Shown: positions 35,191-44,572, numbered from the stretch's first letter. The stretch is DNA of 64,000 nt from Bradyrhizobium sp. MOS002 (GCF_003020115.1 NZ_PYFX01000004.1:434001-498000), one strand, 5' to 3'. Notes: generated by a model not told the origin, from the letters alone. Program-made: numbers and translations.

Positions 35191-37500
35191 ATGTCGTCTT
35201 ATTCCGATGATCTCCACCAGGCGGCGCTCGCCTATCACCGTCTGCCACGCCCCGGGAAGCTCGAGATTCAGGCGAGCAAGCCGCTCGCCAATCAGCGCGA
35301 CCTCGCGCTGGCCTATTCGCCCGGCGTCGCCGCCGCCTGCCTGGAGATCGCCAAGAATCCGGCGGAAGCGGCGACGCTGACGATCCGCTCCAATCTGGTC
35401 GCCGTGGTTTCGAACGGCACCGCCGTGCTCGGCCTCGGCAATATCGGCCCGCTGGCCTCGAAGCCGGTGATGGAGGGCAAGGCGGTCCTGTTCAAGAAAT
35501 TCGCCGGCATCGACGTGTTCGACATCGAGATCGCGGCCGACACCATCGAGCGCGTGGTCGAGACCGTGGCCGCGCTCGAGCCGACCTTCGGCGGCATCAA
35601 TCTCGAGGACATCCGCGGACCGGAATGCTTCGAGATCGAGGCGCAGCTCAAGGAGCGCATGAAGATCCCGGTCTTCCACGACGACCAGCACGGCACCGCG
35701 ATCATCGTTGCCGCCGCCGTCACCAACGCCCTGCGACTCAACGGCAAGAACCTGTCGGACGTCAAGATCGTGGCATCGGGGGCAGGGGCCGCGGCGATCG
35801 CGACATTGAACCTGCTGGTGTCGATGGGCGCGCAGCGCAAGAACATCTGGGTCTGCGACATCGACGGCCTTGTTCACGAAGGCCGCAACACCACGATGGA
35901 CCGTTGGAAGGCGGTCTATGCGCAGAAGACCGACAAGCGCACGCTCGCCGACGTCATCGGCGGCGCCGACATCTTCATCGGCCTCTCCGCACCGGGCGTG
36001 CTCAAGCCCGAGATGGCCAAGGTAATGGGCGACAAGCCGCTGATCATGGCGCTCGCCAACCCGACGCCGGAGATCATGCCGGAGGAGGCGCGCAAGGTGC
36101 GCCCCGACGCCATGATCTGCACCGGCCGCTCCGACTTTCCGAACCAGGTCAACAACGTCCTGTGCTTTCCCTTCATCTTCCGCGGCGCGCTCGACGTCGG
36201 CGCCAGCGCGATCAATGAGGAGATGAAGCTCGCCGCCGTCGAGGCCATCGCGCAGCTCGCGCGCGAGGCGCCGTCCGATGCGGTCGCGCAGGGCTTTGAC
36301 ACCGGCGAGACGCAAGGTTTCGGCCCGGGCTCGCTGATCCCGAGCCCCTTTGATCCGAGGTTGATCCTGCGCATCGCGCCGGCGGTGGCGAAGGCCGCGA
36401 TGGAATCGGGCGTTGCGACCCGGCCCATCACCAATTTCGACGAGTACACCGCGCTGCTCGAGCGCTTCGCTTTCCGCTCCGGCCTCGTCATGAAGCCGAT
36501 GTTCGCGAAGGCCAAGACCCAACCGGTGCGGGTGATCTACGCCGAAGGCGAGGACGAGCGCGTGCTGCGCGCGACCCAGGTGGTGCTGGAAGAGAAGCTG
36601 GCGACGCCGATCCTGGTCGGACGTCCGTCGGTGGTCGAGGCCCGCATCGAGCGCTTCGGCCTGTCGATCAAGGCCGGCAGGGACTTCGACCTCGTCAATC
36701 CCGAGGACGATCCGCGCTACCGCTCCTACGTGCAGTCCTATGTCGAGGTCGCCGGCCGCCGCGGCGTGACGCCGGATGCGGCGCGCACGGTGGTGCGCAC
36801 CAACAACACCGTCATCGCGGCGCTCGCAGTGGTGCGCGGCGAGGCGGACGCCATGCTCTGCGGCGTCGAGGGCCGCTACATGAGCCATCTGCGCCATGTC
36901 CGCGAGATCGTCGGGTTCACGCCGGGGATCAGCGACTATGCGGCGCTGGCGCTGTTGATCACGAGCAAGGGCGCCTTCTTCATCGCCGACACCCAGGTGC
37001 GGCCCAATCCGAGCGCCGAAGAGCTCGCGGAGATCGCCTCGCTCGCGGCGGTCCACGTCCAACGCTTCAACATCAAGCCGAAGATCGCCTTCGTCTCGCA
37101 TTCGGATTTCGGCAGCTACGACACGGAATCCTCGCGCAAGATGCGCCGAGCGACCCAGCTCCTGAAGGAGAAGCATCCGGAGCTCGAGGCCGACGGCGAG
37201 ATGCAGGGCGACACCGCGCTCTCGGCCGCCGCACGCAAAATGGTGCTGCCGCACTCCAATCTCGAGGGCGAGGCCAACATCATGATCATGCCAAGCCTCG
37301 ACACTGCCAACGTCGCCTATCAGATGATCAAGTCGCTGGCGGACGCGCTGCCCGTCGGTCCGATCCTGATCGGCCCGGCGCGCCCGGCCCACATCCTCAC
37401 CCCGTCGGTGACGGCGCGCGGCATCCTCAACATGACCGCGGTGGCTGTGGTGGAAGCGCAGGAGCGCGCGTCGCGGCAGCAGCCGACGTTGTTTACGTAG
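35191..37500 (+). CDS. maeB: NADP-dependent malic enzyme with phosphotransacetylase-like domain
   Basis: A fusion enzyme of 769 residues. The N-terminal malic enzyme part (about 1-430) carries [35 protein letters not shown] and the NADP fold [19 protein letters not shown]. The C-terminal part (about 430-769) resembles phosphate acetyltransferase, with [27 protein letters not shown] and [17 protein letters not shown]. It makes pyruvate from malate; in such fusions the C-terminal domain binds acetyl-CoA as an effector (inference for this one). This is the usual dme/tme type of rhizobia. It has GAGAC before the ATG at 35191. Confidence 0.94.
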   Translation: MSSYSDDLHQAALAYHRLPRPGKLEIQASKPLANQRDLALAYSPGVAAACLEIAKNPAEAATLTIRSNLVAVVSNGTAVLGLGNIGPLASKPVMEGKAVLFKKFAGIDVFDIEIAADTIERVVETVAALEPTFGGINLEDIRGPECFEIEAQLKERMKIPVFHDDQHGTAIIVAAAVTNALRLNGKNLSDVKIVASGAGAAAIATLNLLVSMGAQRKNIWVCDIDGLVHEGRNTTMDRWKAVYAQKTDKRTLADVIGGADIFIGLSAPGVLKPEMAKVMGDKPLIMALANPTPEIMPEEARKVRPDAMICTGRSDFPNQVNNVLCFPFIFRGALDVGASAINEEMKLAAVEAIAQLAREAPSDAVAQGFDTGETQGFGPGSLIPSPFDPRLILRIAPAVAKAAMESGVATRPITNFDEYTALLERFAFRSGLVMKPMFAKAKTQPVRVIYAEGEDERVLRATQVVLEEKLATPILVGRPSVVEARIERFGLSIKAGRDFDLVNPEDDPRYRSYVQSYVEVAGRRGVTPDAARTVVRTNNTVIAALAVVRGEADAMLCGVEGRYMSHLRHVREIVGFTPGISDYAALALLITSKGAFFIADTQVRPNPSAEELAEIASLAAVHVQRFNIKPKIAFVSHSDFGSYDTESSRKMRRATQLLKEKHPELEADGEMQGDTALSAAARKMVLPHSNLEGEANIMIMPSLDTANVAYQMIKSLADALPVGPILIGPARPAHILTPSVTARGILNMTAVAVVEAQERASRQQPTLFT

Positions 37501-37516
37501 GCCGCTACGTGGCTTT

Positions 37517-37667
37517 TCCCTCTCCCCTTGTGGGAGAGGGTGGCTTGCCGCGGAGCGGCGAGACGGGTGAGGGGTAGCTTCCGCGCACATCTCTCACGGT
37601 TGAATTTGCGGAGCGAGACCCCTCATCCGGCGCTTCGCGCCACCTTCTCCCACAAGGGGAGAAGGTG
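37517..37667. repeat. Dispersed palindrome with ctctccccttgtgggagag ends
   Basis: This element runs from tccctctccccttgtggga near 37517 to cccacaaggggagaagg near 37667 as an inverted repeat of about 20 bp with a long loop containing further small hairpins. It fills most of the 301-bp gap between maeB and the DoxX gene. A common intergenic element in Bradyrhizobium-like genomes. Confidence 0.7.
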
Positions 37668-37802
37668 CAGTGCCGCGCCACCAACTTTGAATTACTTGCA
37701 CTTAGCCATTTCCGCGTTTGTAAACCGACGAATGACTCTTCATAATCACCAAGTGCTTTCGCAAAAATCCGGTTTCAAAAAGCCTGAGCAAAGAGGCCGA
37801 TC

Positions 37803-38255
37803 ATGCCAGCGTTCGTGACTTTCGGGCGGATCCTGTTCGCCGTGTTGTTCATCTACACGGGTGCGGCAAGACTGTTTGCCATGCAGGCCACCGTTGATTT
37901 CATCGCCACCAAGGTCGTGGTGCCCGACATGATCGCGCCTTACGCCAAGCAGATCGAGACGGCGACGGCCATGACCACGCCGCAACTGCTTGCGATCGCG
38001 GTCGGTGTGCTCGAGATCATCGCGGGGGTGATGATCGCGCTGAATTTCGGGGCGCGGTTCTTCGCGATGCTGATGATCATCTATGTCGCGGTCGCGACCT
38101 TCCTGTTCTACGACTTCTGGAACCAGGTGCCACCTGACAATGGCAAGATGCTGGTCGAAGCGCTCAAGAACCTGTCGATCATCGGCGCGCTGTTCATGAT
38201 CATGGGCTACGGCCGCGCCACGCGTCCGGCCGAGGCGGCCTACGGGGACGTGTAA
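37803..38255 (+). CDS. DoxX-family membrane protein
   Basis: A 150-residue membrane protein with four hydrophobic helices: VTFGRILFAVLFIYTGAARL, LLAIAVGVLEIIAGVMIAL, FFAMLMIIYVAVATFLFYDF and LSIIGALFMIMGYG. The first helix and the G-R-I-L-F start fit the DoxX/DoxD family, which includes subunits of thiosulfate:quinone oxidoreductase and redox-related proteins. The ATG at 37803 is preceded by AAAGAGG. It stands alone. Function not determined. Confidence 0.82.
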   Translation: MPAFVTFGRILFAVLFIYTGAARLFAMQATVDFIATKVVVPDMIAPYAKQIETATAMTTPQLLAIAVGVLEIIAGVMIALNFGARFFAMLMIIYVAVATFLFYDFWNQVPPDNGKMLVEALKNLSIIGALFMIMGYGRATRPAEAAYGDV

Positions 38256-38269
38256 GGGTTTAAACCACC

Positions 38270-38821
38270 CTACGTTCTACGCCACGGCGTCACCGTCACC
38301 CCATGCGCGGCGTCGAGCAGATACGGCGCACCCGGTTTCATGCCGTGTGAGGTCAGCACCTCCTGAGGCGTGCGCTCCGGTACTTCGACAAAACAGCCTT
38401 CGCCGCCGGGCAGCCGTAGGTGCGGGGCTTCCGACAGCCAGAACGTCTCGTAGCGGTCCATGAACATGTCGAACACGACGGGGCCGCCGATGACTGCGAC
38501 GGTGCCGGAGGCGACATCGGCGAACGCGCAGGCGTCTTCGAAACTGGCGTGATCCGGATTCCACAAGGTCGCGTTCGGCATTTCGGGATCGACGGTCAGA
38601 GCCTTGATCTTGCGGGTCAGGATCAGGCGCTTGCGCTTAGGTGAATTCGGCTGCTGCTCGTGCGAGTGACGGCCGTGCACGATCAGCGCCGCGCGATCGA
38701 GCGCCTGCTCGAAGAACAGCTTGTCGCCTTCGAATTTGAGGCTGTCGGGCATGACATGGGCCGCGTCCGCGAGCATGCCGTCCGCGGAGACGATGACGTA
38801 GCCTTCGATCCGAAAGGACAA
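38270..38821 (-). CDS. Dihydrofolate reductase-like (RibD C-terminal fold) protein
   Basis: A 183-residue protein of the DHFR/RibD-reductase fold: FRIEGYVIVSADGMLADA at the N-terminus, ALIVHGRHSHE, RLILTRKI, TVAVIGGPVVFDMFM and a last part with TPWRRT. The motif VIGGPVVFD matches the NADPH-binding GG pair of this family (IGGxxxF). The TTG at 38821 starts the gene 8 bases after the deacetylase stop, so they form one transcript; a longer frame merging with upstream shadow sequence exists and was not used. The start is tentative. It may reduce a pterin- or flavin-precursor-like substrate. Confidence 0.65.
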   Translation of the reverse strand: MSFRIEGYVIVSADGMLADAAHVMPDSLKFEGDKLFFEQALDRAALIVHGRHSHEQQPNSPKRKRLILTRKIKALTVDPEMPNATLWNPDHASFEDACAFADVASGTVAVIGGPVVFDMFMDRYETFWLSEAPHLRLPGGEGCFVEVPERTPQEVLTSHGMKPGAPYLLDAAHGVTVTPWRRT

Positions 38822-38829
38822 TGGCGCGG

Positions 38830-39855
38830 CTATTCGGAAACCGTCGTCACGACGCTGTTGACCGGCCGGTTGCTCACCGTCGGCAGCTTGACGTCCTTGA
38901 GAAGTTCCTGGTCGTATTCCGGCAGCGTCGAGGCCGGGAACTTGGCGCGCATCGCCACCACCTTGTAACCGCCGGCCTTCAGGCGCTTGAGCAACTCGGG
39001 CAGGGCCTCCGCGGTGTGCTTCTGGAAGTCGTGCATCAGGATGATGCCCTTGCCCTTGCTGTCCAGCTTCTTCATGACGGTCTCGACCACCTTCTCGGGC
39101 TTCGAGGCCTTGAAGTCGAAGGAGTCGATGTCGCAGGAGAAGATCGCCGTGTTGCGATTGCCGAGATAGGTGACCATCTCCGGCGGATGCTGGAGCGCCG
39201 GGAAGCGGAAGAACGGCGAGGGCGAAATGCCGCCGAGCGCCCATTTCACCGCGGAAAGGCCCTTCTCGATCTCTTCCTTGCGCTGCGCTTCCGTGAGCTT
39301 CTTGTTGTTGAGGTTGGCGTGCGACCAGGTGTGGGTGCCCACGGTATGGCCGGCCGCGTAGACCTGCTTGAGGATCTCCGGCTCGTAGGTCGCGTGCTTG
39401 CCGATGGAGAAGAAGATGCCGGTGGTGCACTCGTCGGCGAGCGCCTTCAGCACCGCAGGCGTGTTCTTGGGCCAAGGTCCATCGTCGAAAGTCAGCACCA
39501 CCTCCTTGTCGCGCAGGAAGTCGAGCTCCTTGAAATGCTCGAAGCCGAAGCCGGGACCACCGGTGGTGTCGATCTCGACAGTGCGGGCGACACCGAGTGC
39601 GCCTTGAGTGTTGCAAGCGGCACGGGCGGGCTGCGGCGCCTGTTTCGGCGGGGGCGGATTGACGAAGCCTGCCGGCGCGGCTGCTGCTGCTGGAGCGAGT
39701 GCCGGAGCCGCAGCGGGTGCAGCTGCGGCCGGCGTTGCCGCCGGTGCGGCCTGCGTCGCGACAGCGGGCTTTGCAGCCGGGGTCTGCGACCATGCCGCGC
39801 CCGTCATCGCCAGAGACATCGCGCTTGCTAAAATCAGTCCTGCCGCCACACGCAT
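38830..39855 (-). CDS. Secreted polysaccharide deacetylase (NodB fold)
   Basis: A 341-residue exported enzyme: signal MRVAAGLILASAMSLAMTGAA, then an Ala/Pro-rich linker (about 22-80), then the NodB deacetylase domain. Catalytic motifs are VVLTFDDGPWP (motif 1), GTHTWSHANL (H-x3-H, motif 2), FFRFPAL and IILMHDF. The two Asp of TFDDGP and the His pair bind the metal. ATG 39855 starts the signal peptide; an upstream in-frame start at 39918 is less likely. The target is an N-acetylated polysaccharide or peptidoglycan. It is the first gene of a pair with the DHFR-like gene. Confidence 0.9.
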   Translation of the reverse strand: MRVAAGLILASAMSLAMTGAAWSQTPAAKPAVATQAAPAATPAAAAPAAAPALAPAAAAAPAGFVNPPPPKQAPQPARAACNTQGALGVARTVEIDTTGGPGFGFEHFKELDFLRDKEVVLTFDDGPWPKNTPAVLKALADECTTGIFFSIGKHATYEPEILKQVYAAGHTVGTHTWSHANLNNKKLTEAQRKEEIEKGLSAVKWALGGISPSPFFRFPALQHPPEMVTYLGNRNTAIFSCDIDSFDFKASKPEKVVETVMKKLDSKGKGIILMHDFQKHTAEALPELLKRLKAGGYKVVAMRAKFPASTLPEYDQELLKDVKLPTVSNRPVNSVVTTVSE

Positions 39856-40021
39856 GGTGTTTGTCCTCGAGATTGATCCCGTTGTTTCACCGTGGCTTTT
39901 CGCCTCCGGCAAAACCATCCTGCCCCTAACGATCCTAGCCTAGATGGTGGGCCCTCGCCATTGCAACGGCTGTTTGGCGCCGCACCCCAATTGTGCCCAA
40001 CCGGGTTGGAGGACGCGGGCG

Positions 40022-40588
40022 TCAAGTGTCGGCCAGCGCCTTGGCGATCGCCGTCTTGATCCGGGTGTCGGCAGGATCAACCGTGGATGCAAAGACATCG
40101 GCAATATAGCCGTCCCGGCCGATCAGATATTTGTGGAAGTTCCAGCGCGGAACTTCTCGCGGACGCGCCTCTGCTGCCCATCTGTAGAACGGATGCGCCT
40201 TCGCACCGATCACGACGGACTTGGCCGCGATCGGGAAGGTAACGCCGTATTGGTGATGGGCCGTCTCCGAGATCTCGCTGGTGCCGCCGGGCTCCTGTCC
40301 GCCAAAATCGTTGGAAGGCACGCCAATGACGGTGAGGCCGCGTTCGCGAAACTCGTTCCAGATGTCTTGCAGGCCGGCATATTGCGGCGTGTAACCGCAG
40401 AGCGAAGCGGTGTTGACCACCAGCAGCGGCTTGCTGGTGAAGGCTGCAAGGCGGATGTCGTCGCCTGACAATGCCGGGAAAGAGAAGGCGTAGGCGGAGA
40501 TTCGGCTCATGCCGCCATCGGCAAGTGCGCCTCTAGCAGATGCGGTCGTCGCGACAAGCGCGGCGAGCATGGTTCTACGGTTCATCAT
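40022..40588 (-). CDS. Exported glutathione peroxidase-like protein
   Basis: A 188-residue peroxidase with a cleavable N-terminal signal (MLAALVATTASARGALA, likely Tat-like start MMNRRTM). Active-site Cys lies in LVVNTASLCGYTPQYAG, the Gln in VPSNDFGGQEPG and Trp in RWNFHKYLIGRDG, the usual triad of Cys-type Gpx. It lacks selenocysteine. Such Cys-based enzymes often use thioredoxin. Targeting to the periplasm is unusual for the family and is inferred from the signal. It stands alone. Confidence 0.85.
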   Translation of the reverse strand: MMNRRTMLAALVATTASARGALADGGMSRISAYAFSFPALSGDDIRLAAFTSKPLLVVNTASLCGYTPQYAGLQDIWNEFRERGLTVIGVPSNDFGGQEPGGTSEISETAHHQYGVTFPIAAKSVVIGAKAHPFYRWAAEARPREVPRWNFHKYLIGRDGYIADVFASTVDPADTRIKTAIAKALADT

Positions 40589-40681
40589 GACGGCGTCCCC
40601 CGAAATGATCCGGGGCGCATGTTACCCCCGCCGCTGCGAGCGGCCTCGTCAACACCGCGTTATCGGACGCGGCGAGGCGCG

Positions 40682-42286
40682 TCAGTACAGGCGGACGATG
40701 AAGTCGGTACCTTCGCCGGTCTCGCCCTGGTTGATGCCTTGGTCGGAGACGATGATCGAGCCGCCCGATGTCAGCATTTCGTTGATCTTCGCGATCGTGT
40801 CGGCCGGGACCGAGACGCGGTCGAGGGCCTCGGCCGGGCTGTCCGGCGTGACCACAGGCTTTGCGGCCACGGGAATCACGGCCGCGCCACGCTGGCGGCC
40901 CGTCATGCGGCCGTCATCTTCGCGCGCGGCAGAGCGGACGGACACCGGCAAGGACACCACCGACCAATGCAGCGCATTGGAATCGGCCTTGTCGACTTCG
41001 GCGGTGAAGACATGTGTGCCGAGCGGTCGATCGCTCGCGGCGATCGTGACAGGCACCTCGAACAGCGGCGCAAAGTTCTGCCGCACGTAGAGCTTGGAAT
41101 CCTTGCGGCTGATGAAGACCGCGATCTGGCCCGCGCGCTTGGGCGCTTCAGGTTTTGCCACGGGCGCCGGATCGGCGACGCGGGTCTCGTCCTTCTTGAC
41201 GTCGGGCGTGGCCGCCTGCGCTGGCGCCGCGGCCGGTGCATCGGGCGTCTTCGCGGGATCGGACGTTGCCGTTTCGGACTTGGGCGTTTCGGCCTTCGGA
41301 GCTTCCGCGGCCTCGGCAGGCTTCGGGGCGTCTCCGGCCTGTGGCTTGGCTGCGTCCGCCGCTTCAGCGGTCCTGGTCTCGGGCTTTGCCGTTGTCTCGG
41401 TCTGGTCGGCCGATGCCTCGGCCTCCTCGCGGGCCGGCGCATATCCGGTGGTCACGTCCGACATCACGGTGTGGCCGACCGACGAACGCAACTCGAGCAC
41501 GCCGTCGGCGCTGGCGGTCTTCGTTTCAACCGGCTTTGCTTCGGCGTCCGCGGTATTGGCCGCGCCCTTGTCGGCCTTGTCGCCGGCATTGGTCTGCGGC
41601 GCCAGGCTGGCGGCGGGTTGCGGCGGCACCCGCACCGAGGCAAGCAGCGGATGCGAGAAGTTCTGCGGCGACATCTGGCCGGGCGAAACGATCACGCGCG
41701 CGCCCATCCTGGTCCAGTTCCACATCTTCACCGCGAACGCCATCGGCATACGGATGCAGCCGTGCGAGGCCGGATAGCCCGGCAGCACGCCGGCATGCAT
41801 GGCGACGCCCGACCAGGTGATCCGCTGCATGTACGGCATCGGCGCGCCGCTATAGATGTTGGAGTGGTGGAATTTGTGCTTCTGGATGACGCTGAACACA
41901 CCCATCGGCGTCGAATGGCCCTTCATGCCCGTCGACACCGGGGATTCCGCGAACAATCCATTGGTGTCGTAGACCGTGACCTTCTGCCGGTCGATCGAGA
42001 CGACGATGACGAGAGGACCTTGCGGTTTCGTGCCTGCTTCTTTTTCGGCAACAATGTCTTTCTTGCCGGCCGCACCGCGCTTCTGCGGCTTCTGGCGCGG
42101 GACTTCGGGATGGCGCTCCTGGCGCCCGTAGGACCCGTCGGAATAATCCGTCCAGTAATAAAACGCTGCGTCGGCCTGGCTAGCCGTGCCGATAGCACCC
42201 GCCGCCGTCAAAATGGCGATCTGCCAAAATCGCGCCGGCTTGGCAGAAAAACCAGACCCGTTCACGCTGTTCATCATCGAATCCAT
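40682..42286 (-). CDS. L,D-transpeptidase with degenerate second domain
   Basis: A periplasmic L,D-transpeptidase that crosslinks peptidoglycan or anchors proteins to it. The 534-residue product has a signal/anchor segment near residues 20-40, a YkuD domain at about 90-215 with GVAMHAGVLPGYPASHGCIRM (catalytic His-Cys), then about 150 residues rich in Ala/Pro/Lys/Glu, and a last domain at about 370-470 (GQIAVFISRKDSKLYVRQN, then PLGTHVFTAEV). The last part repeats the beta-sheet start of the first domain (VIVVSIDRQKVTVYD, then TPMGVFSVIQ) but lacks the HGC motif. Faces creA. Confidence 0.88.
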   Translation of the reverse strand: MDSMMNSVNGSGFSAKPARFWQIAILTAAGAIGTASQADAAFYYWTDYSDGSYGRQERHPEVPRQKPQKRGAAGKKDIVAEKEAGTKPQGPLVIVVSIDRQKVTVYDTNGLFAESPVSTGMKGHSTPMGVFSVIQKHKFHHSNIYSGAPMPYMQRITWSGVAMHAGVLPGYPASHGCIRMPMAFAVKMWNWTRMGARVIVSPGQMSPQNFSHPLLASVRVPPQPAASLAPQTNAGDKADKGAANTADAEAKPVETKTASADGVLELRSSVGHTVMSDVTTGYAPAREEAEASADQTETTAKPETRTAEAADAAKPQAGDAPKPAEAAEAPKAETPKSETATSDPAKTPDAPAAAPAQAATPDVKKDETRVADPAPVAKPEAPKRAGQIAVFISRKDSKLYVRQNFAPLFEVPVTIAASDRPLGTHVFTAEVDKADSNALHWSVVSLPVSVRSAAREDDGRMTGRQRGAAVIPVAAKPVVTPDSPAEALDRVSVPADTIAKINEMLTSGGSIIVSDQGINQGETGEGTDFIVRLY

Positions 42287-42482
42287 AATCCAAATCAGAT
42301 GTTAGTCTCTCAGAGGGGATACGCGTTCACCAGCACTGCAGTTCTGCGATCAGCTACTTTTGTCCTAGGCGTAGCAAAAAAGCCTCACGGAGCGGTAAAC
42401 GGCGGCCGTGTCGGCTTGCCAATCGTCTTCCTGATCGGTCGCCTCATGCCTACATTGCCTGGACTTGTTACCGGAGAACTTC

Positions 42483-43031
42483 ATGTCATCTCGTTTCCCC
42501 AGTCTTTCCCGCATCCGCTTGAAAGGCCTTGCTTTATTCCTCCTGGCGCTAACCGTGCCGGCAGCGTCCGCCTTTGCCGCGGACGAGCCGGATCTGATCT
42601 TCCGCCGCTCGACCGTGTTCAAATGGATGAGCCCGAACGACAAGCTTGCGACCTACGGCCTCGACGACCCCGAAGTCGAGGGCGTGGCCTGCCATTTCAC
42701 GGTGCCGGAGAAGGGCGGCTTCAAGGGCTGGCTGGGCCTTGCCGAGGAGGTCTCGGACATTTCGCTCGCCTGCCGTCAGGTCGGCCCGATCAAGTTCAAG
42801 AACAAGATGGAGCAGGGCGACGACATGTTCCGCCAGCGCCGCTCGCTGTTCTTCAAGAAGATGCAGATCGTGCGCGGCTGTGACGCCAAGCGCAACGTGC
42901 TGGTCTACATGGTCTATTCGGACAGGCTGATCGAGGGTTCGCCGAAGAACTCGACCTCGACCGTGCCGATCATGCCGTGGGGACTGGCGGACGCCAACGT
43001 CCAGAAGTGCGGAGAGTTCTTCACTCAGTGA
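42483..43031 (+). CDS. creA: CreA-family protein
   Basis: A 182-residue protein of the CreA family, which has no known catalytic role. Signal peptide LKGLALFLLALTVPAASAFA. Family parts are FKWMSPNDKLATYGLDDPEV and GVACHFTVPEKGG followed by FKGWLGLAEEVSDISLACRQ and VGPIKF. The ATG at 42483 has GGAGA 7 bases upstream. The stop codon lies at the beginning of a tandem repeat (43020-43071). Divergent from the L,D-transpeptidase gene. Confidence 0.88.
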   Translation: MSSRFPSLSRIRLKGLALFLLALTVPAASAFAADEPDLIFRRSTVFKWMSPNDKLATYGLDDPEVEGVACHFTVPEKGGFKGWLGLAEEVSDISLACRQVGPIKFKNKMEQGDDMFRQRRSLFFKKMQIVRGCDAKRNVLVYMVYSDRLIEGSPKNSTSTVPIMPWGLADANVQKCGEFFTQ

Positions 43032-43071
43032 CGCGCCTGCGTTCACTCAGTGACGCGCTTGCGTTCACTCG
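43020..43071 (+). repeat. 22-bp tandem repeat across the creA stop
   Basis: Two units (43020-43041 and 43042-43063) read ttcactcagtgacgcgcctg then cg, with c/t variation in the second, followed by a partial third (ttcactcg). The first contains the creA stop TGA. A second example of slippage over a stop codon in this window, after 24388-24444. Confidence 0.8.
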
Positions 43072-43690
43072 CCGATGTCAGCGCGGCTGGCGCGCGGTTT
43101 TGCAAGATGCGAACCGGTCAGCCGCACGAATGACTGCGGCGTGGCCTCAAACCCACGGCTTGATTGCAGCGCCATTTCGCCAGGCGATGTGGCGCTGCTG
43201 CGAACAGGCCGTTGCTCCCAGCGGTCCGTTCGTTGGTCCGCATCGCGCGTCGTTGCGCGATTCTGCGCCGTCATGATGGCCGTTCCTCACATGAACGCGC
43301 TCGGCGATCCCCGGGCGTCTCGGTCTCGATAGCTTGGGTCGCAGTCGAAGCGCCCCCGGTTCGACAGGGCCCAGCCTTCGTTCGGTTACTCTTCAGCAGA
43401 AAAACGTAAAACGCATGTGAAGGGTGTGAGGCGGGATCATGACGGCGCCAGCGTTCCGGCGCGCATCCGAGCTCGCCCGGAACCTCCCAGACCGCATGGG
43501 CCGGGCGCACGCCCATCTGAAAAGATTGAGTTTTTTCGTCGAATATGTCGTCGCCGCGAACGGGACGAAACAATTCTCATAGAGATGAAACCATTTTCCG
43601 GCTTTGGCGCATCACGCGCGAAACCGCCCATGGTTATCAACCTCACAACGACGACGGCGCACGCCGGCCACAGAATTCGGAGAGAACTCC
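43072..43690. other. Gene-free region, no clear content
   Basis: About 620 bp between the tandem repeat after creA and the small secreted gene. Open frames exist on both strands but none has a ribosome site, a conserved-looking product or a good start. Base composition is slightly lower in GC at 43380-43640. It may be a decayed element or a non-coding region; I saw no tRNA or strong hairpin. Confidence 0.4.
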
Positions 43691-43855
43691 ATGCGTACGC
43701 TCAGCCTCATCCTTGCTTTCGGTTTCGTGCTCGCCGGCTCCTCGTTCGCAGGCTCGCCGGACGGCAATGTCCCGGGTATCGGCACTTTCCAGTACAGCGG
43801 CTCGCCCATCATCACCCCGGCGCCGCAGCCGATCGTGGTTGCCGCGCGCTTCTGA
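43691..43855 (+). CDS. Small secreted protein, 54 residues
   Basis: From the ATG at 43691 the product is MRTLSLILAFGFVLAGSSFA then GSPDGNVPGIGTFQYSGSPI and ITPAPQPIVVAARF. The first 20 residues are a textbook signal peptide, so the mature protein would have only about 34 residues. Ribosome site: GAGAGAA before the ATG. It lies 35 bp upstream of the next gene in the same direction. An upstream in-frame start at 43604 adds a basic, unlikely N-terminus. Function unknown. Confidence 0.6.
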   Translation: MRTLSLILAFGFVLAGSSFAGSPDGNVPGIGTFQYSGSPIITPAPQPIVVAARF

Positions 43856-43890
43856 TCGCCAACAAGAAAAATCAGCCAATAAAGGCCATC

Positions 43891-44253
43891 ATGCTTGTTC
43901 GTACCTGCGCTGCGGCGTTCATAACCCTTCTGACGATCAGTGCCGTTCAGGCGCAGGTGCGCTCTCCCTCCAGATTACCCGATCCCCGTACCGAGTTCGT
44001 GAGGCAATGCGCGCCGCGCATGCTCGGGCGGTGGGAGCATCCGGAAGAGGTCTGCGGCTGCCTGCACGATCATGCTGCCGCCGTCGTCGAGGATCGCGAT
44101 CTCCGTGAGGCGCTGCTGCGCGGCATCAGCGAGACCGGGGTGCCGACGATCGAGACCGACTGGGTGCCGGCCGCAAAGCAGACCGAAATCGGCCCGACCT
44201 TCACCAAGATCGCCAAGCCGACCCTGCAATGCATGTTCGATCCGGCGAAGTAG
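43891..44253 (+). CDS. Secreted protein with Cys-rich region, unknown
   Basis: A 120-residue exported protein: signal MLVRTCAAAFITLLTISAVQ then mature AQVRSPSRLPDPRTEFVRQC. Three cysteines in FVRQCAPRMLGRWEHPEEVCGCLHDHA and one in LQCMFDPAK suggest two disulfides. I do not recognise the family; nothing else gives a function. ATG 43891 is near a weak AAAG. It follows the small secreted gene by 35 bp, perhaps in one transcript. Confidence 0.6.
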   Translation: MLVRTCAAAFITLLTISAVQAQVRSPSRLPDPRTEFVRQCAPRMLGRWEHPEEVCGCLHDHAAAVVEDRDLREALLRGISETGVPTIETDWVPAAKQTEIGPTFTKIAKPTLQCMFDPAK

Positions 44254-44256
44254 CGC

Positions 44257-44505
44257 TCATCGCTTTGATTTCGGACCAAACCGCGACACGCAGGTGCTGG
44301 TCCGTGCGACGCCCTTGTCGGTCATCTTGGCGCCACGCACTTCCTTGACCTGTCCGGCGGGACAGGTTCCGTCGTCCACTTGCACGCGCTGGCCGAGCTT
44401 GAGATCGACGATGTCCTGCTCGCGTCCAACCGTCCCTGCGCGCGCCGTCGCGGAGAGTGCGATGAAGATCAGGAGCGAGAGGCAAGTCGCGCGGCGTAGC
44501 AGCAT
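44257..44505 (-). CDS. Small secreted protein, DUF6719-like
   Basis: An 82-residue exported protein from ATG 44505: signal peptide MLLRRATCLSLLIFIALSATARA, then GREQDIVDLKLGQRVQVDDG and TCPAGQVKEVRGAKMTDKG and a Cys pair (DDGTCPAG, TSTCVSRFG). The block DLKLGQRVxVDDGTCPAGQ recalls small rhizobial proteins grouped as DUF6719; this label is from memory. The stop is only 3 bp from the previous gene on the other strand. Function unknown. Confidence 0.5.
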   Translation of the reverse strand: MLLRRATCLSLLIFIALSATARAGTVGREQDIVDLKLGQRVQVDDGTCPAGQVKEVRGAKMTDKGVARTSTCVSRFGPKSKR

Positions 44506-44572
44506 GGTGTGAGCTCCCGGCATCGGTGCCGCAATGTAGGGAGCGGCAGCCGATTCTCATAGTGAACGTTGG

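Noticed and set aside
34942..37590. Very long open frame (882 codons) on the minus strand opposite maeB
   Set aside because: It lies antisense to a clearly recognised enzyme, has no ribosome site, and its composition (Arg/His/Gly-rich) is typical of the antisense shadow of high-GC genes.
38822..39793. Upstream extension of the DHFR-like frame
   Set aside because: It lies in another frame of the deacetylase gene and is Arg/Ala-rich; only the last 183 residues match a known fold.
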